Positions 6,153-7,631 of a stretch of 7,631 bases of DNA are shown in pieces. Each line of letters begins with the position of its first letter. Positions within the stretch are counted from its first letter, which is position 1. Source of the DNA: an uncultured Collinsella sp. (GTDB taxonomy: Bacteria > Actinomycetota > Coriobacteriia > Coriobacteriales > Coriobacteriaceae); the NCBI GenBank assembly GCA_902489295.1, contig CABTZM010000098.1, forward strand, positions 1-7,631, in the 5' to 3' direction. The translations under genes were made by a program, and so were the position numbers. The notes beneath the pieces were generated by a model, which was not told the origin of the DNA, did not search any database, and saw only the letters and a program-made list of their open reading frames with translations.

Positions 6153-6686
6153 CTAGCAACCGATAATTGACGCGATTTCGCGCAAGTCCTCGGCAAAGTA
6201 AATGCCCTGTTGACGACGCGGGCTCGAAAGCCCCTTGTCAATCATATGCTCGAGCAAAGCCTTCAGGTCGTTGCAATAACCGTCCAGGTTATACAGGATG
6301 CACGGCGCGTTGAGGTGTCCCAGCGACACCGCGGACATAACCTCGGCAATCTCCTCGAGCGTGCCCGTGCCACCCGGGAAAGCGATAAACGCGTCGCCGA
6401 GCTCGATCATCTTTGCCTTACGCTCGGCCATATCGCTCGTCACGATGAGGTCGTCGATGCCATCGTGCTGAAACTCGGCCTCGATAAAAAAGCTCGGCTC
6501 CACGCCCGTCACGTGGCCGCCGGCATCGAGGACGCTATCGGCAAGCGCGCCCATCAAGCCCGACTTGGACCCACCGTACACCAGCGCGTGACCGTTGGCG
6601 CCAATCCATGTGCCGAGCTCTTGCACCGCAGGCAAAAACGCCGGGTCGCTACCGACGCTCGCGCCCAGGTACACCGTGATGTTCAT
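6153..6686 (-). CDS. LOG-family protein (TIGR00730-type Rossmann-fold nucleotide hydrolase)
   Basis: This 177-residue cytoplasmic protein belongs to the 'Lonely guy' family, members of which cleave nucleoside 5'-monophosphates to base and ribose 5-phosphate, as in cytokinin activation. The defining motif PGGTGTLEE (104-112) is intact, with E112 the catalytic-type glutamate. VYGGSKSGLMG (36-46) forms the phosphate-binding loop and DMAERKAKM (85-93) supplies the conserved arginine and lysine. The frame opens at a TTG at 6692, but AAGGGGG (6694-6700) is only one base from that codon and seven bases from ATG 6686, so ATG 6686 is preferred; it yields MNITVYLGAS, the usual N-terminus. The gene begins 33 bp after the potassium channel stop and is probably co-transcribed with it. 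The true substrate in a gut bacterium is unknown; relatives act in general purine nucleotide turnover. Confidence 0.93.
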   Translation of the reverse strand: MNITVYLGASVGSDPAFLPAVQELGTWIGANGHALVYGGSKSGLMGALADSVLDAGGHVTGVEPSFFIEAEFQHDGIDDLIVTSDMAERKAKMIELGDAFIAFPGGTGTLEEIAEVMSAVSLGHLNAPCILYNLDGYCNDLKALLEHMIDKGLSSPRRQQGIYFAEDLREIASIIGC

Positions 6687-6719
6687 ATGCAATCCCCCTT
6701 GCTGCGCGATACGCTTGCC

Positions 6720-7145
6720 CTAGCGCTGCCGACGGCGGTACTCGCGCACGCGACGCGACAGGTCGGCGAGCTCATCGCGGTCGAGCTCTTCCAAATGCTC
6801 CAAGTCGTCCATAAAACGCGCCATGGTGTCCTTTTGGCGCATCTTGATGAGCGTATTGCAGTAGCTCACCGCAACACCCGTGAGCATAGCGATGTAGAAG
6901 ATGCTAATGACGCTCAAGACGACCGTGATGACGCGGGCAACCGGCGTCTCGGCCGGAATATCGCCAAAGCCGATGGTCGACACGGTCTCAAAGCTAAACC
7001 AGAGCCCGTCGCCAAAGGTGAGGGTCGTGGGCTCGGACAGCCAGACGGCCGTTGAGCAAAGCAGATAGAAAAGAAGGAACAGACCCGTAATGCGCACAAA
7101 CCCGGCCTGGCGCAACACATCGGCAAGCGTCCTCAGCTTTTTCAT
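6720..7145 (-). CDS. Two-helix potassium channel (Ion_trans_2 family)
   Basis: This 141-residue membrane protein has the KcsA-like plan. A first helix (about 17-36) is followed by a pore helix (about 45-55), the selectivity filter TIGFGD (57-62), a second helix (about 72-98) and a charged, helical cytoplasmic tail (100-141, rich in E, D and R, ending RRVREYRRRQR) that may form a tetramerising coiled coil. TIGFGD is a standard variant of TVGYGD. No RCK/TrkA nucleotide-binding domain follows, so gating is probably by the tail, pH or lipid rather than by NAD or calcium. The frame extends to a TTG at 7166, but AAAGGGG (7151-7157) sits ideally before ATG 7145, giving MKKLRTLADV. It heads the leftward group, with the LOG gene next. 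Tetrameric potassium conduction is known for the family; a role in osmotic or pH balance is inference. Confidence 0.92.
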   Translation of the reverse strand: MKKLRTLADVLRQAGFVRITGLFLLFYLLCSTAVWLSEPTTLTFGDGLWFSFETVSTIGFGDIPAETPVARVITVVLSVISIFYIAMLTGVAVSYCNTLIKMRQKDTMARFMDDLEHLEELDRDELADLSRRVREYRRRQR

Positions 7146-7197
7146 CGCGACCCCTTTCGCGGACAATCAATCACGTTCGCTCGGTATTGTCCCACAT

Positions 7198-7282
7198 CCG
7201 GCAGATGGGGACGTTCCTTTTATGCCGGCAGAAAGGGACTGTCCCCAACTGCCGGCAGGAAAGGAACGTCCCCATCTGCCGG
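7198..7282. repeat. REP-like palindromic array: three 31-bp units stepping by 27 bp
   Basis: Three units, each starting and ending with CCGG, occupy 7198-7228, 7225-7255 and 7252-7282, so neighbours share the four border bases and step by exactly 27 bp. In the first, the interior reads GGGGACGTTCC in the forward direction; the second and third are reversed, the second having GGGGACAGTCCC instead (read on the minus strand). As a result 7198-7220 and 7260-7282 form a perfect 23-bp inverted repeat, with a nested 8-bp one inside (7224-7231 with 7249-7256). It lies between divergent genes, with no U-tract, so it is not a terminator. GGGGACGTTCC-type palindromes are, to my recollection, dispersed repeats in several bacterial groups, possibly linked to RAYT transposases; no transposase is here. 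Confidence 0.88.
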
Positions 7283-7376
7283 GTGTAAGCGATTGACCGT
7301 TTAACGCATGAAGGTCGGATGGGGCGGCTGAGCTGGTATCCTTACGTGGTATTGCCTCGATTCGTTAGGATTGCTT

Positions 7377-7631
7377 GTGAAGTCTTTCGCCGTCCTTCGT
7401 TCAACTATATATCGCGCCCTGGCCATCGTGCTTACTGCCCTTACCGTGCTGAGCGCCGTCACGCCCGCACCGGCCCGTGCCGCAGATACCGACCAGCAGG
7501 TCAAAACGGTCCGCGTTGGCTGGCTTGTCAACAACGAGGGGTTCCAAGACGGCAACCCGGGCGAACGCCTCTCGGGATGGGGCTACGAGTATCTTCAGAC
7601 CCTCTCGTACTACACCCCCGGCTGGCAATAC
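7377..7631 (+). CDS. Exported substrate-binding-domain sensor protein, N-terminal part
   Basis: The first 85 codons are present and the gene runs off the right edge. Residues 1-36 form a signal peptide or signal anchor: basic start MKSFAVLRSTIYR, hydrophobic core ALAIVLTALTVLSAV, and a likely cleavage site after ARA (TPAPARA-AD). The mature part begins VKTVRVGWLVNNEGFQDG and continues LSGWGYEYLQTLSYYTPGW, the opening of a periplasmic amino-acid-binding-like (SBP_bac_3) domain. The GYEYLQ-type wording is the form seen in membrane sensors of Coriobacteriia and Clostridia, where one or two such domains precede a GGDEF, EAL or histidine-kinase output. Which output follows cannot be seen; a plain ABC substrate-binding protein is the alternative. 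GTG 7377 follows AGGA (7367-7370) by six bases. No clear promoter is seen in the gap 7283-7366. Confidence 0.75.
   Translation, partial: MKSFAVLRSTIYRALAIVLTALTVLSAVTPAPARAADTDQQVKTVRVGWLVNNEGFQDGNPGERLSGWGYEYLQTLSYYTPGWQY

Noticed and set aside
6153..6692. TTG start at 6692 for the LOG gene
   Set aside because: The Shine-Dalgarno is only one base from TTG but seven from ATG 6686.
6210..7055. 281-codon plus-strand frame opposite the LOG and potassium channel genes
   Set aside because: It spans two unambiguous genes on the other strand and has no domain signature.
7198..7282. Intrinsic terminator
   Set aside because: The strong stem has no U-run on either side and lies upstream of both adjacent genes.

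Overview
The window is a high-GC bacterial chromosome segment of ordinary housekeeping and transport genes, with two striking palindromic repeat arrays between divergent genes. Several things point to a gut Actinobacterium of the Coriobacteriia, most likely Collinsella or a relative: strong GC-rich third-position codon use, GTG starts, Shine-Dalgarno sites of the AGGA/GGGAGG type, and a substrate-binding-domain sensor of a style common there. This taxonomic call is an inference, as no rRNA or other marker is present.

Left part (1-708): the 5' end of prfC (release factor 3) runs leftwards out of the window. Between it and the rightward regulator gene lies a 468-bp gap. Its middle holds six copies of a 15-bp core in strictly alternating orientation, every one separated by exactly 25 bp (a 40-bp grid, 381-603). 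Next to it are a promoter and nested palindromes that look like the operator of the following regulator.

Centre left (709-3633, + strand): a probable operon of a short GntR/YtrA-type repressor, an ABC ATPase, a six-helix ABC-2-type permease (ATGA overlap with the ATPase gene) and, 68 bp on, a ten-helix EamA/DMT transporter whose two halves are unusually alike. The likely logic is a repressor controlling its own export module; the substrate is unknown.

Centre (3634-4741): a structured 284-bp leader region, then a stand-alone class I SAM-dependent methyltransferase. It ends at a strong intrinsic terminator shared with the convergent gene.

Right part (4742-7145, - strand): in transcription order, a small two-helix potassium channel, a LOG-family nucleotide hydrolase and a CLC-family chloride transporter/channel with a non-canonical filter. 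The first two are closely spaced; the CLC gene may have its own promoter.

Right end (7146-7631): a second, unrelated palindromic array, three 31-bp units stepping by exactly 27 bp with shared CCGG borders. It is followed by the start of a secreted or membrane-anchored sensor protein that runs off the window.

The most unusual material is the two repeat arrays. The genes belong to recognisable families, and I see no evidence of an undescribed multi-gene defence or mobile system.
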